From contig MEGD01000031.1 in NCBI GenBank assembly GCA_001725355.1, forward strand, positions 1 to 55,545: 55,545 nt of DNA. Direction: 5' to 3'. The first letter of the stretch is position 1. Each line of letters opens with the position of its first letter. Shown here piece by piece: positions 45,855-54,235 of the stretch. The DNA comes from Novosphingobium sp. SCN 66-18 (GTDB lineage Bacteria; Pseudomonadota; Alphaproteobacteria; Sphingomonadales; Sphingomonadaceae). A program made the translations under genes and the position numbers. The notes beneath the pieces were generated by a model. That model saw only the letters and a program-made list of their open reading frames with translations, was not told the origin of the DNA and did not search any database.

Positions 45855-46211
45855 GACGGCACCGGAATTGACGAAGGGACGGGCGGTTTCAGCGCGTCTT
45901 CCGGTCCATTTCATGCTCCTGCGGGTTGCGCGGCCCATGCCGCGATTTCAGGGTGTTACCAGATCGGCGCGGCGGCCGCAAACGGACATCGGAAGGCCCC
46001 CCCCGCTGCGGCTAACGCCGCCTGCGGCGGCGCTCGCTCCCCTCCCGCAAGCGGGAGGGGCTGCCTCTAATTCTCCCCTCCCGCATGCGCGAGGGGTTGG
46101 GGGTGGGCTTTTCGCGCGCCCCGCTTGGCATTCGGCAAGAGCGCGATGGCACCCGCCCGCCGGATGCGGTATCGGCAGGCAACGTGCAAAAACAAAACAC
46201 GGGAGAGTGGC
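45855..46211. other. Intergenic region with GC-rich repeats
   Basis: Divergent promoter region of the ABC-F and PQQ dehydrogenase genes. It contains the palindrome CCCCTCCCGC-AA-GCGGGAGGGG at 46039-46060 and a related block at 46075-46108 (CCCCTCCCGC ... GAGGGGTTGGGGGTGGG). This wording is common as an intergenic repeat in sphingomonads. No gene seen. Confidence 0.65.
46039..46060. repeat. 22-bp palindromic GC-rich repeat
   Basis: Arms 46039-46048 and 46051-46060 are perfect complements; a degenerate second copy with a GGGTTGGGGGTGGG tail follows at 46075-46108. Likely member of a dispersed intergenic repeat family. Confidence 0.75.
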
Positions 46212-48401
46212 ATGAAACGGTGGCTTGGAGGCTTCCTGGCGGGCGGTGCGGTGCTGGCGCTGGCGGCGTGCGGGATGAGCGGTGTGGGCGGCGGGGCCGG
46301 CAGCGCGGGCGGATCGCTCGACGAGGCCGAAAAGGCCAGCGAGGCGCTGCTCAAGACCGGCGGTAACGGCGATAACTGGGCCGGCATCGGCTATGGCTAC
46401 GACGAGCAGCGCTACAGCCCGCTGGCCGACATCAACGACCGCAACGTGGGCGAGCTCGGCATCGCCTGGTACGCCGATCTGGACGACGCGCGCGGGCAGG
46501 AAGCGACGCCGGTGATCGTGGACGGCGTGCTCTATGTCAGCCACGCCTGGTCGAAGGTGGACGCGTGGGACGCCGCGAGCGGAAAGAAGCTGTGGTCGTT
46601 CGATCCGAAAGTGTCCGGCGAACGCGCCGTCAGCGCCTGTTGCGACGTGGTCAACCGCGGCGTGGCGGTGTGGGGCGGCAAGGTCTTCGTCGGCACGCTG
46701 GACGGCCGCCTGATCGCGCTGGACCGCAAGACCGGCCAGCAGCTGTGGTCCACCCAGACCTTCGACACCACGAAGCCCTACACGATTACCGGCGCGCCGC
46801 GCGTGGTGAAGGACATGGTGCTGATCGGCAACGGCGGCGCGGAGTTCGGCGTGCGCGGCTATGTCACCGCCTATGACGCCGATACCGGCAAGCAGCGCTG
46901 GCGCTTCTACACCGCGCCCAACCCGGACAAGGCGAAGGACGGCGCGATCTCGGACGATATCTTCGCCACGAAAGCCAACGCCACCTGGTCCGACAAGGGC
47001 GAATGGAAGACCTCGGGCGGCGGCGGCACGGTGTGGGACGCGATCGTCTATGACAAGGATCTCGACCAGATCTACCTCGGCGTGGGCAACGGCAATCCAT
47101 GGAACCACGGGCTGCGCTCGAACGGCGAGGGCGACAACTGGTTCCTCTCCTCGGTCGTCGCGCTGGATGCCACCACCGGCCGCTACAAGTGGCACTATCA
47201 GGAAACCCCGGCGGAAAGCTGGGACTACACCGCCACCCAGCCGATCATCCTGGCCGAGCAGGCGGTAAACGGGAAGCCGACCAAGGTGCTGTACCACGCG
47301 CCGAAGAACGGCTTCTTCTTCACCATCGACCGCACCACCGGCAAGCTGATCGACGCCAAGCCCTATGTCGACGGGATCAACTGGGCGAGCGGCTACGACC
47401 TTGCCACCGGCCGCCCGATCGAGAAGCCGGAGGCGCGCTTCTACAAGACCGGCAAGCCGTTCATCGCCATCCCCGGCGCGCTGGGCGCGCACAACTGGCA
47501 CCCGATGAGCTACAACCCGGCGACCGGCCTCGTCTATATTCCCGCGCAGCAGATCCCGCAGGGCTATCTGCAGGACATGGACGAGCTGGACCGGCGCAAG
47601 GTGCTGGGCTTCAACATCGGCACCTCGCTCGACAAGACGATGCTGCCCGACGACAAGGCGGCGTTCAAGGCCGCGATCGCCGCCACCACCGGCCGCCTCG
47701 TCGCCTTCGATCCGCGCACCGGCAAGGTCGCGTGGGGCGTGGACTATCCCGCGGCGTGGAACGGCGGCACGATGACGACCGCCGGCAACCTCGTGTTCCA
47801 GGGCACCAGCACCGGCCGCTTCCGCGCCTATGCCGCCGACACCGGCCGGCAGCTGCTCGATCTCGACATGCAGTCGGGCATCGTCAGCGCCCCGGCGACG
47901 TTCCGCGTCGGCGGGGTGCAGTACGTTGCTTTCCAGACCGGCAAGGGCGGCGCCTTCCCGCTCGTCGCCGGGGTGGCGGGCGGCGTCACGCGCAAGCTGC
48001 CCAACCTGCCCCGCCTCGTCGTCCTCAGGATCGGCGGCACGGTGAAGCTGCCCGCGCCCCCGGCCACGACCGCGCTCGCGTGGAACCCGCCGCCGCAGTT
48101 CGGCACCCCGGCGCAGGTCGCCTCGGGCAAGGCGCATTTCGGCCGCTACTGCCAAGTCTGCCACGGCGACAGCGCCATCGGCAACGGCTTCACCCCGGAC
48201 CTGCGCGTCTCGGCCCTGCTCGCCAACGCGGACGCGTGGAAATCGGTGATCGCCGACGGCGCGCTGAAGGACCGGGGCATGGTCAGCTTCGGGCGCGTGC
48301 TGACCCCGGCCGACATCGAGGCGATCCGCGCCTATGTCATCGACCGCTCGATCTGGACCAAGGCCAACCTGGCCGACGTGGCCCCGCCGGTGGGGCGGTG
48401 A
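46212..48401 (+). CDS. PQQ-dependent quinohaemoprotein dehydrogenase, lipoprotein
   Basis: 729-aa periplasmic alcohol/aldehyde dehydrogenase. ATG 46212 follows GGGAGAG and starts a lipoprotein signal ending in LALAAC (Cys20). The eight-bladed PQQ propeller has the vicinal disulfide Cys143-Cys144 (SACCDVV) and repeated tryptophan-docking motifs such as GKLIDAK and GTSTGRFRAY. A C-terminal cytochrome c domain has CQVCH at 647-651. It oxidises an alcohol and passes electrons through haem c to the respiratory chain. No pqq synthesis genes are in the window, and the physiological substrate is unknown. Confidence 0.93.
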   Translation: MKRWLGGFLAGGAVLALAACGMSGVGGGAGSAGGSLDEAEKASEALLKTGGNGDNWAGIGYGYDEQRYSPLADINDRNVGELGIAWYADLDDARGQEATPVIVDGVLYVSHAWSKVDAWDAASGKKLWSFDPKVSGERAVSACCDVVNRGVAVWGGKVFVGTLDGRLIALDRKTGQQLWSTQTFDTTKPYTITGAPRVVKDMVLIGNGGAEFGVRGYVTAYDADTGKQRWRFYTAPNPDKAKDGAISDDIFATKANATWSDKGEWKTSGGGGTVWDAIVYDKDLDQIYLGVGNGNPWNHGLRSNGEGDNWFLSSVVALDATTGRYKWHYQETPAESWDYTATQPIILAEQAVNGKPTKVLYHAPKNGFFFTIDRTTGKLIDAKPYVDGINWASGYDLATGRPIEKPEARFYKTGKPFIAIPGALGAHNWHPMSYNPATGLVYIPAQQIPQGYLQDMDELDRRKVLGFNIGTSLDKTMLPDDKAAFKAAIAATTGRLVAFDPRTGKVAWGVDYPAAWNGGTMTTAGNLVFQGTSTGRFRAYAADTGRQLLDLDMQSGIVSAPATFRVGGVQYVAFQTGKGGAFPLVAGVAGGVTRKLPNLPRLVVLRIGGTVKLPAPPATTALAWNPPPQFGTPAQVASGKAHFGRYCQVCHGDSAIGNGFTPDLRVSALLANADAWKSVIADGALKDRGMVSFGRVLTPADIEAIRAYVIDRSIWTKANLADVAPPVGR

Positions 48402-48599
48402 GGGGAGACTGGATGGGGGTGCGTCAGGCGGGAGTGCGATGGCGCGCGCTCCCGTTTGGGCGTGGGGGGAGTGCGGCTTAGACTGGCGCGCGGCAGCGTG
48501 TTTCGCCAGCTGTCGGTGCAGTGCTTCAACTTGCCGCTCGCCGATTTCCAAATTTGAATGCGACCCGTAGTGCTTGCTTTCGACAAATAAGAAGCTGCT

Positions 48600-49139
48600 T
48601 CACGGGTCCCGCATGCACAGACGGCCGACATTGTCGGAAAAATAGCGAGCCATGGCATCGGCGGCTCTGTCCGTCAGCTGCACGAAGGCACGGCGCCGAT
48701 CCGTATCGTCTTCCACGCGCTCGACCAGCCCGGCCTGCGTCATCTGCGCGATCCAGCGCAATGCGGTGGTGGTCGGCACGCCGGAAGCGATGCACAGTGA
48801 AGTGACGGAAACCCGGATGTGTTCGGCGCGTGCCGCCGTCAGATCGAGCAGCATATCCCACGCAGGATCGGCGAACATATCATCGGGGAAATAGCGCAGC
48901 CGCGCGCTACGCTGCCGGATGATGGAGCGGACGAGGCGCGGATCGGGCAGTGGGGGCCGCGTGGCCCGGCGCCTTGCGACCTCAGGACCGTGATGACCGG
49001 CCCGTTCGGTGCGGCGACCGTCTGAAACGGCGGTTGCAGTGCCAAGCCACTGGCCGAGCCGCTGATGCAACCTGATCAGGTCCAGCGTGACATCGTCGGG
49101 TGGGTTATCATTTTCAGATCCGATCGCGCGTGTCGCCAT
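48600..49139 (-). CDS. MarR-type winged-helix regulator
   Basis: 179-aa protein with a poorly conserved N-terminus and a winged helix (AARAEHIRVSVTSLCIASGVPTTTALRWIAQMTQAGLVERVEDDTDRRRAFVQLT). GGAG precedes ATG 49139. The upstream membrane gene overlaps its start by 26 bp. This is the common sphingomonad MarR-like family; target unknown. Confidence 0.8.
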   Translation of the reverse strand: MATRAIGSENDNPPDDVTLDLIRLHQRLGQWLGTATAVSDGRRTERAGHHGPEVARRRATRPPLPDPRLVRSIIRQRSARLRYFPDDMFADPAWDMLLDLTAARAEHIRVSVTSLCIASGVPTTTALRWIAQMTQAGLVERVEDDTDRRRAFVQLTDRAADAMARYFSDNVGRLCMRDP

Positions 49140-49584
49140 GTTTAATCTCCCCCTCGTTGATCGGTTTTCGTGATCGTGAGTGCTTTCGTGCCAGATCGAT
49201 GACGGTTCCCCAGAAGACCGCGAAAGTGACTGCCGATGCGGCCCACCAGCTTACCCAGGCAAGCACGTGGGCGGTGTCTCCTCCTATCGCCGCCCCCGCC
49301 GCGTAAGAGACGAGGCTGATGAGGAGAAAGGCGGCGCTGAACAGCGGCCACCACCGCGTGGAGCGGATGGAAATCACGACCAGCATCGTGAGGCCGACGA
49401 CATGCGCGGCGATCTGCCCCGCAAGCGGCTGGGCTGTTATCAGTGGCAGTGTGGCATCGCCGATCGCATGGATCACGCCCATGGCGACGAGCGTGAAGCC
49501 GCCCCATTTTTCCGCCTTCGATCCGCACTGCAGGGCGAATACGATGGTGATGAGCGCGATTGCCTCCATCATGCCGATGTGCAT
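49114..49584 (-). CDS. Small polytopic membrane protein
   Basis: 156 aa with about five membrane helices (EAIALITIVFALQCG, WGGFTLVAMGVIHAIGDA, LAGQIAAHVVGLTMLVVISI, LFSAAFLLISLVSYAAGAAIGG, VLAWVSWWAASAVTFAVFWG). ATG 49584 follows GGGGG. No family recognised. It overlaps the MarR gene by 26 bp, indicating translational coupling. Confidence 0.72.
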   Translation of the reverse strand: MHIGMMEAIALITIVFALQCGSKAEKWGGFTLVAMGVIHAIGDATLPLITAQPLAGQIAAHVVGLTMLVVISIRSTRWWPLFSAAFLLISLVSYAAGAAIGGDTAHVLAWVSWWAASAVTFAVFWGTVIDLARKHSRSRKPINEGEIKHGDTRDRI

Positions 49585-49648
49585 GAAGGCCCCCTTTTGC
49601 GACGCCGGTGCGGTGACTGGTGAACTCAGCGAAACCGCAGTTGGCGAC

Positions 49649-50191
49649 TCAGATATTCAGAACGCGCAACATCCGTGAAAGATCAACCAAAGCGTGTGCG
49701 GTCATCGAGAAAAGAAGAACCGTGACAAACGAGATGCACAGAATCACGAATATCTTCTCGATGCAGTTCAGGCGCCTGGAAACCTCGCGTCCACGGAAAT
49801 CGAGCGTCTGAAAGACATTGAAAATCATGCTCCTGACAGATGGTCTATGTTGCGGGTGTGTGATCCCATCGCTGGTGTGGATGGCATTGATCGATACGAT
49901 GTTTTCCGGATGTGCATCTACGGTGAAAATTTCGCTCCCTAATGTTTCGCACCCGCCCCTTACCTTTTTATAGGTGCGAACAGCATCGTTAATGGTGCTG
50001 ACGCCCAGCTTTGCCTTGGCGGTATCGATGCGATGATAAACGGTGTGCGGAGCAACGTTCAGGCGTTCCGCGATAAGCTTGGGCGGCAGGTGCTGAGCGA
50101 GCTGTTCGAGCACCTCCAACTCTCTCGGCGTAAGCTGGCGAGATACTCGCTGAGGTTGCGCGCTGGCCTGCGCAATATCGATATCAACCAC
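49649..50191 (-). CDS. LuxR-type helix-turn-helix protein with C-terminal membrane anchor
   Basis: 180 aa. GTG 50191 follows GGGGGGAAA; an in-frame start at 50272 lacks support. The GerE/LuxR helix-turn-helix is N-terminal (QLTPRELEVLEQLAQHLPPKLIAERLNVAPHTVYHRI), unlike usual LuxR proteins where it is C-terminal. A single C-terminal membrane helix follows (IFVILCISFVTVLLFSMTAHALV). It is 64 bp upstream of the small membrane gene. A membrane-tethered DNA-binding role is inference. Confidence 0.8.
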   Translation of the reverse strand: MVDIDIAQASAQPQRVSRQLTPRELEVLEQLAQHLPPKLIAERLNVAPHTVYHRIDTAKAKLGVSTINDAVRTYKKVRGGCETLGSEIFTVDAHPENIVSINAIHTSDGITHPQHRPSVRSMIFNVFQTLDFRGREVSRRLNCIEKIFVILCISFVTVLLFSMTAHALVDLSRMLRVLNI

Positions 50192-50687
50192 GATTTCCCC
50201 CCGTGAATGATCCCTCAACAATGACCATCTTCGATGGGATAGAATATCTCCGTTTCGGCGGGTTCCGCGCAAAATTCATTCGATAAAAACGGCTTGCGCC
50301 GTCAAAGCCATGAAACGACGGCATATTCGTTGCATTTCGAAATATTCATAACGGTGGAGATGGCGGATAATTGCGCGAAAATAGGTATTCGTACCTGCGG
50401 CGGCGAATGTTTCTCATCCTACGAACGCGGTTGGAGAGGTGGGCATCGCCCTTGATCTTGGCCCCCTTCTCTACCTGGATTGATGCCCTGATTGCGTGAA
50501 TAGCCCCTAATCTTCTAGACCCCGGCGCGCACGGCGCTGAGGACGTCGCAAAGGACGCCCTTGAGCAGGCAAACGACCGCTCGTTGCAGTCTTAAGCCCA
50601 AAACCGGACAGGCCCCAGCGCGCCCCAAAAAACAGCCGAGACGCCCCAAAGCGCCCCGGCCGTTTCCGCTTTCGCCCTCAATCCCGG
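50192..50687. other. Intergenic interval without a recognised gene
   Basis: About 500 bp between the LuxR-type gene and bdcA-like stop. Includes a small palindrome AGGTA-TTCG-TACCT at 50383-50396 and AT-rich sequence near 50280-50360 that could hold the LuxR-type promoter. No credible coding frame or RNA gene seen. Confidence 0.5.
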
Positions 50688-51401
50688 TTACGCACCAAAC
50701 CCGCCATCGATGGTCTGCAGCGAGCCGGTGATCATGCCGGCGTGCGGCCCGGCGAGATAGGCGGCGAGTTCGGCGATCTCGTCCGGCCGGGCATGGCGCT
50801 TGATCGCCATGAAGCTGTGCATCGTCGCGGCCATGGGGCCTTCGGCCGGGTTCATGTCGCTGTCCGTCGGCCCCGGCTGGATGGCGTTGACGGTGATCCC
50901 GCGATCCCCGAAATCGCGCGCCAGCCCGCGCACCATGCCCTGCACGGCGGACTTGGTCAGCGCATAGGCCGCGCCGCCGGCAAACGGCATCCGATCGCCG
51001 TTGACCGAGCCGATCACGATGATCCGGCCGTTGGCGTTCATCCGCCGCGCCGCTTCCACGGAAGCGTGATAGGGCGCGCGCACGTTCACGTCGATCATGT
51101 GGTCGACCGCGTCGGGATCAAGCTCCAGCGGGTCGCCCATCGCCAGCGTGCCGGCGTTGACGACGATCACGTCCAGCGCGCCGCGGCCGGCGACGACGGA
51201 GGTGAGCGCATCGCGGTCCGCGCTGTTCGCCTGGATCGCCTGCGCGCCGGTTTCGTCGGCCAGCGCGGCGGCGGCGTCGCGCGATCCGGCGTAGGTGAAG
51301 GCCACCGCCGCACCCGCCGCGCGGAAGCGGCGGACGATCGCGGCGCCGATGCCGCGGCTGCCGCCAAGGACAAGCACGTTCTTTCCGGTAAAGTCATTCA
51401 T
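50688..51401 (-). CDS. bdcA: BdcA-like SDR (cyclic-di-GMP-binding family)
   Basis: 237-aa SDR, the same length as E. coli BdcA and closely similar throughout: FTGKNVLVLGGSRGIGAAIV, FTYAGSRDAAAALA, VVNAG, APYHASVEAARRM, IGSVNGDRMPFAG, YALTKSAVQGM (catalytic Tyr and Lys) and IQPGPTDSDMNPAEGPM. E. coli BdcA was reported to bind c-di-GMP and promote biofilm dispersal. ATG 51401 starts MNDFTGKN. A LysR gene diverges from it 144 bp away. Whether it is an enzyme or a nucleotide sponge here is unknown. Confidence 0.85.
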   Translation of the reverse strand: MNDFTGKNVLVLGGSRGIGAAIVRRFRAAGAAVAFTYAGSRDAAAALADETGAQAIQANSADRDALTSVVAGRGALDVIVVNAGTLAMGDPLELDPDAVDHMIDVNVRAPYHASVEAARRMNANGRIIVIGSVNGDRMPFAGGAAYALTKSAVQGMVRGLARDFGDRGITVNAIQPGPTDSDMNPAEGPMAATMHSFMAIKRHARPDEIAELAAYLAGPHAGMITGSLQTIDGGFGA

Positions 51402-51545
51402 GATCGGTCTCCTCTGGGTCCGGAGCCAGCGGGGCAGGCCGGGAAGGTGGCCGATCCGTCTCGCTCTCTGGACCCGAAGATGCCGATGCTGCATCGTTCG
51501 CACTAGCCAGCCGATTCCGGAACTGGCTGACGGAATATCCGAACG

Positions 51546-52445
51546 ATGATGAAGCTCGATGGCCTGGCCGCCTTTGTCGCCACCGTGGACGAAACCTCGA
51601 TCAGCGCGGCATCGCGGCGGCTGGGGCTGGCGAAGTCCGTGGTCAGCGAGCGGCTGGCGGAACTGGAGCGGGCGCTGGGCGTCACCCTGCTCCAGCGCTC
51701 CACGCGCCGCCTCACCCTGACCAGCGCGGGGGAATCGCTGCTGCCGCGCGCGCGGCGCATCCTGCGCGAGCTGGAGGAAGCGGCGGCCGAAGTCGACGCC
51801 AGCAGCGGCAAGCTGGCCGGGCCGCTGCGGATCTCCGCGCCGGTGGGATTCGGCGTGCTGCACCTCGGCCCGGCGATCGCGCGGTTCCTGCGCGACCATC
51901 CGGACATCGAGATGGCGCTGGAACTCGATGACGGTTTCGTCGATGCCGCCACCGGCGGGTTCGATGCCGTGCTGCGGCACGGCGCGATCGGGGACGGACG
52001 GCTGATCGCGCGCCGGCTCGCCACCAGCCGCCGCCTGCTGGTCGCCTCCCACGCCTATCTCGCGGCCCACGGCACGCCCGCCTCGTTGACGGACCTCGAG
52101 CGCCATCGCGGCGTGCTCTACGCCAACCGCTCGGGCGACTGGCGCTTCGCCGCCGGGTCGGCCTGGTCGGTCGTCCGCCCCCGCACGGCCCTGCGCGTCA
52201 ACAACGGGCTGGTGATGCGCGATGCCGCGCTGGCCGGGCTGGGCCTCGCCCTGCTGCCGACGTTCTTCGTCCACGCCGAAATCCGCTGCGGCGCGCTGGT
52301 GGAAGTCGATATCGGCTGGCCGGCGGAAGGCGCGGAACTGTTCCTGACCTACCCCCGCGACCACGGCGCCGCCCCCAAGATCCGCGCCCTGGGCGACAGC
52401 CTGCGCCGCAGCTTCGGCGATCCGCCGTACTGGGAGATGGGTTAG
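51546..52445 (+). CDS. LysR family transcriptional regulator
   Basis: 299 aa with an N-terminal winged helix (AFVATVDETSISAASRRLGLAKSVVSERLAELERALGV) and a LysR substrate-binding domain (LAGPLRISAPVGFG, FDAVLRHG). Two adjacent ATGs (51546, 51549) are possible starts. Divergent from the bdcA-like gene, which it probably controls, as LysR proteins usually regulate the divergent neighbour. Confidence 0.9.
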   Translation: MMKLDGLAAFVATVDETSISAASRRLGLAKSVVSERLAELERALGVTLLQRSTRRLTLTSAGESLLPRARRILRELEEAAAEVDASSGKLAGPLRISAPVGFGVLHLGPAIARFLRDHPDIEMALELDDGFVDAATGGFDAVLRHGAIGDGRLIARRLATSRRLLVASHAYLAAHGTPASLTDLERHRGVLYANRSGDWRFAAGSAWSVVRPRTALRVNNGLVMRDAALAGLGLALLPTFFVHAEIRCGALVEVDIGWPAEGAELFLTYPRDHGAAPKIRALGDSLRRSFGDPPYWEMG

Positions 52446-52498
52446 GCTCCCACGGCCGGGGCGAACCGGGCGGAAGTGGCGCTTATGGCATGGGAAAG

Positions 52499-52544
52499 TG
52501 GCGCACCCGACAGGATTCGAACCTGTGACCTCTGCCTTCGGAGT
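52499..52544 (-). repeat. Attachment site: 3' half of tRNA-Arg(CCG)
   Basis: On the minus strand: anticodon loop CTCCGAA, stem strand GGCAG, variable region, T arm with TTCGAAT, acceptor strand and CCA. No 5' half or D arm follows upstream. As a 3'-only tRNA half next to an integrase at 52684 it marks the junction of a second island (right) and host (left). Confidence 0.8.
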
Positions 52545-52683
52545 GCAGAGAAAATGGACTCCCAAGGATGCATGAGGACAATGAAATTGCTGAATTAGAA
52601 TGATTTTGTATCCCTGCTTGTTTCCATGCATCCCCATATGTATTCCATACTTATTCCATACGGATTGAGTGGGGTAACGGGCG

Positions 52684-53844
52684 ATGGCGTTGGACCTGAG
52701 CAAAGTTGGCAACCGTGACCGGCTGAAAGCGCAGCGTGAGCCGCATTGGCAACGTCTGCGCGCCGGTTGCTTCCTTGGCTTTCGACCGTCCAAGCGAGGC
52801 GGCAAGGGCACATGGATCGCCCGCGCCTATGACGAGGATGCAGGCAAGTATCAGGTCAAGTCGCTTGGGGACTTCGGCACGCTACCCGGAAACGAGATGT
52901 TCGCGGCAGCCAAGCGCGAAGCAGAGAAGCTGGCAGAGCTTGTGGAATCGGGCGGCAAAATCCGCGCCAAGATGGAAACCGTTGCCGATGCCTGCCGCGA
53001 ATACGCCAAGGACCGACCGGAGGCAGACAAGCGTTTCCACCGTTATGTCTATGACGATGCCATCGCCAAGGTGAAGCTGGACAAGCTGCGCCGTCGTCAT
53101 GTGCGGGAATGGCGGGACCGGCTGGAAGCGCAACCCGCACTGGTGAGCCGCCGAAAGAAGGGCGATCCGGTCGAGCGGGAACGGGCACCATCCACCGTAA
53201 ATCGCGACATGGCCGTGCTGCGAACCGCCTTGAGCAAGGTCCTCTCTCCCGGCGCTCCGAATAGCGAAGCGGCTTGGCAGGAAGCGTTGAAGGCCATTCC
53301 CAACGCCAACGGACGGCGCACACTGTATCTGGACCGCAAGCAGCGCCGGAAGCTGATCGACAACACCGATGCAGAGGCAGCGCCGTTTGTGCGTGCCCTT
53401 TGCCTCCTGCCGCTTCGTCCCGGTGCAATGGCGGCACTGGCGGCTGGTGACTTCGACAAGCGCACAGCGGAACTGACAATCGGCAAGGACAAGACCGGCA
53501 AGCCCCGGCGCATCCAGTTGCCGCAAGAGGCAGCGCAACTGCTCGCCAATCAGTCCAAGGGCAAGCTGCCTGCCGCTCCGCTGTTCATGCGCGCGAATGG
53601 CAAGGCATGGGACAAGAATAGCTGGAAACGCCCCATCGCCGCCGCCGTGACCGCTGCCGAGTTGCCTGCCGATACGACTGCCTACACCCTGCGGCACAGC
53701 ACCATAACCGACCTTGTGAGCGCGGGTTTACCTCTGCTCACCATCGCCCAGATTTCAGGCACCAGCGCCGAAATGATCGAAAGGCATTATGGGCACCTTG
53801 CCAGCGATGCAGCGGTCAAGGCGCTCGGGGAACTGGCTCTATGA
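52684..53844 (+). CDS. Tyrosine recombinase with divergent active-site boxes
   Basis: 386-aa site-specific integrase. N-terminal arm-binding region (HWQRLRAGCFLGFRPSKRG), SAM-like core-binding domain (RHVREWRDRLEAQ ... STVNRDMAVLRTALSK) and catalytic domain with Arg in LPLRPGAM, box II YTLRHSTITDLV and nucleophile Tyr in MIERHYGHL. The usual His of HxxR is Tyr here and the usual GH in box II is GT (ISGTSAEMIE). It starts 140 bp from the tRNA-Arg half and faces into the island. Confidence 0.88.
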   Translation: MALDLSKVGNRDRLKAQREPHWQRLRAGCFLGFRPSKRGGKGTWIARAYDEDAGKYQVKSLGDFGTLPGNEMFAAAKREAEKLAELVESGGKIRAKMETVADACREYAKDRPEADKRFHRYVYDDAIAKVKLDKLRRRHVREWRDRLEAQPALVSRRKKGDPVERERAPSTVNRDMAVLRTALSKVLSPGAPNSEAAWQEALKAIPNANGRRTLYLDRKQRRKLIDNTDAEAAPFVRALCLLPLRPGAMAALAAGDFDKRTAELTIGKDKTGKPRRIQLPQEAAQLLANQSKGKLPAAPLFMRANGKAWDKNSWKRPIAAAVTAAELPADTTAYTLRHSTITDLVSAGLPLLTIAQISGTSAEMIERHYGHLASDAAVKALGELAL

Positions 53845-53920
53845 GCCAGAAGCGGCCCTACCGTGGAAATGACCCTACCGAGGGAATGGACGGCGACAGC
53901 GCCGCTGCCATCCTCTAATC

Positions 53921-54235
53921 ATGGCGAAGCCTCGCAACCGTCCCGATACGGTGAACTCGGCCTACTTTAAGGACGTTACCCCGCTATGGGTCGGGCCAGG
54001 TCGAGCACCTATCCCAGAGCGCTTTCATGCCGCGTCGCTATCGCTAGCGGATTGGGCTGGTCCTGATTGGTCGGACAACGACGCATCGGGCTATTTCCCC
54101 TTGAGGCACTATCTCATGGGAGCATCAGAGCGTTGGAACGCCTACGACTGGAAGGCCGATGAAGATTTGATTGCCAGCCGTAAGCGGGACGAGAAGCACC
54201 GGGAGACGCTGGCAAAGGGCCCGTCGAACATCTAA
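53921..54235 (+). CDS. Small hypothetical protein, possibly cut by the IS
   Basis: 104 aa, hydrophilic, unrecognised (MAKPRNRPDTVNSAYFKDV). Its last codons overlap the stop of the convergent transposase gene, so its C-terminus may have been created by insertion of the IS. Confidence 0.5.
   Translation: MAKPRNRPDTVNSAYFKDVTPLWVGPGRAPIPERFHAASLSLADWAGPDWSDNDASGYFPLRHYLMGASERWNAYDWKADEDLIASRKRDEKHRETLAKGPSNI

Noticed and set aside
45948-48551. 867-codon minus-strand open frame
   Set aside because: Antisense shadow of the PQQ dehydrogenase; low-complexity composition and no motifs.
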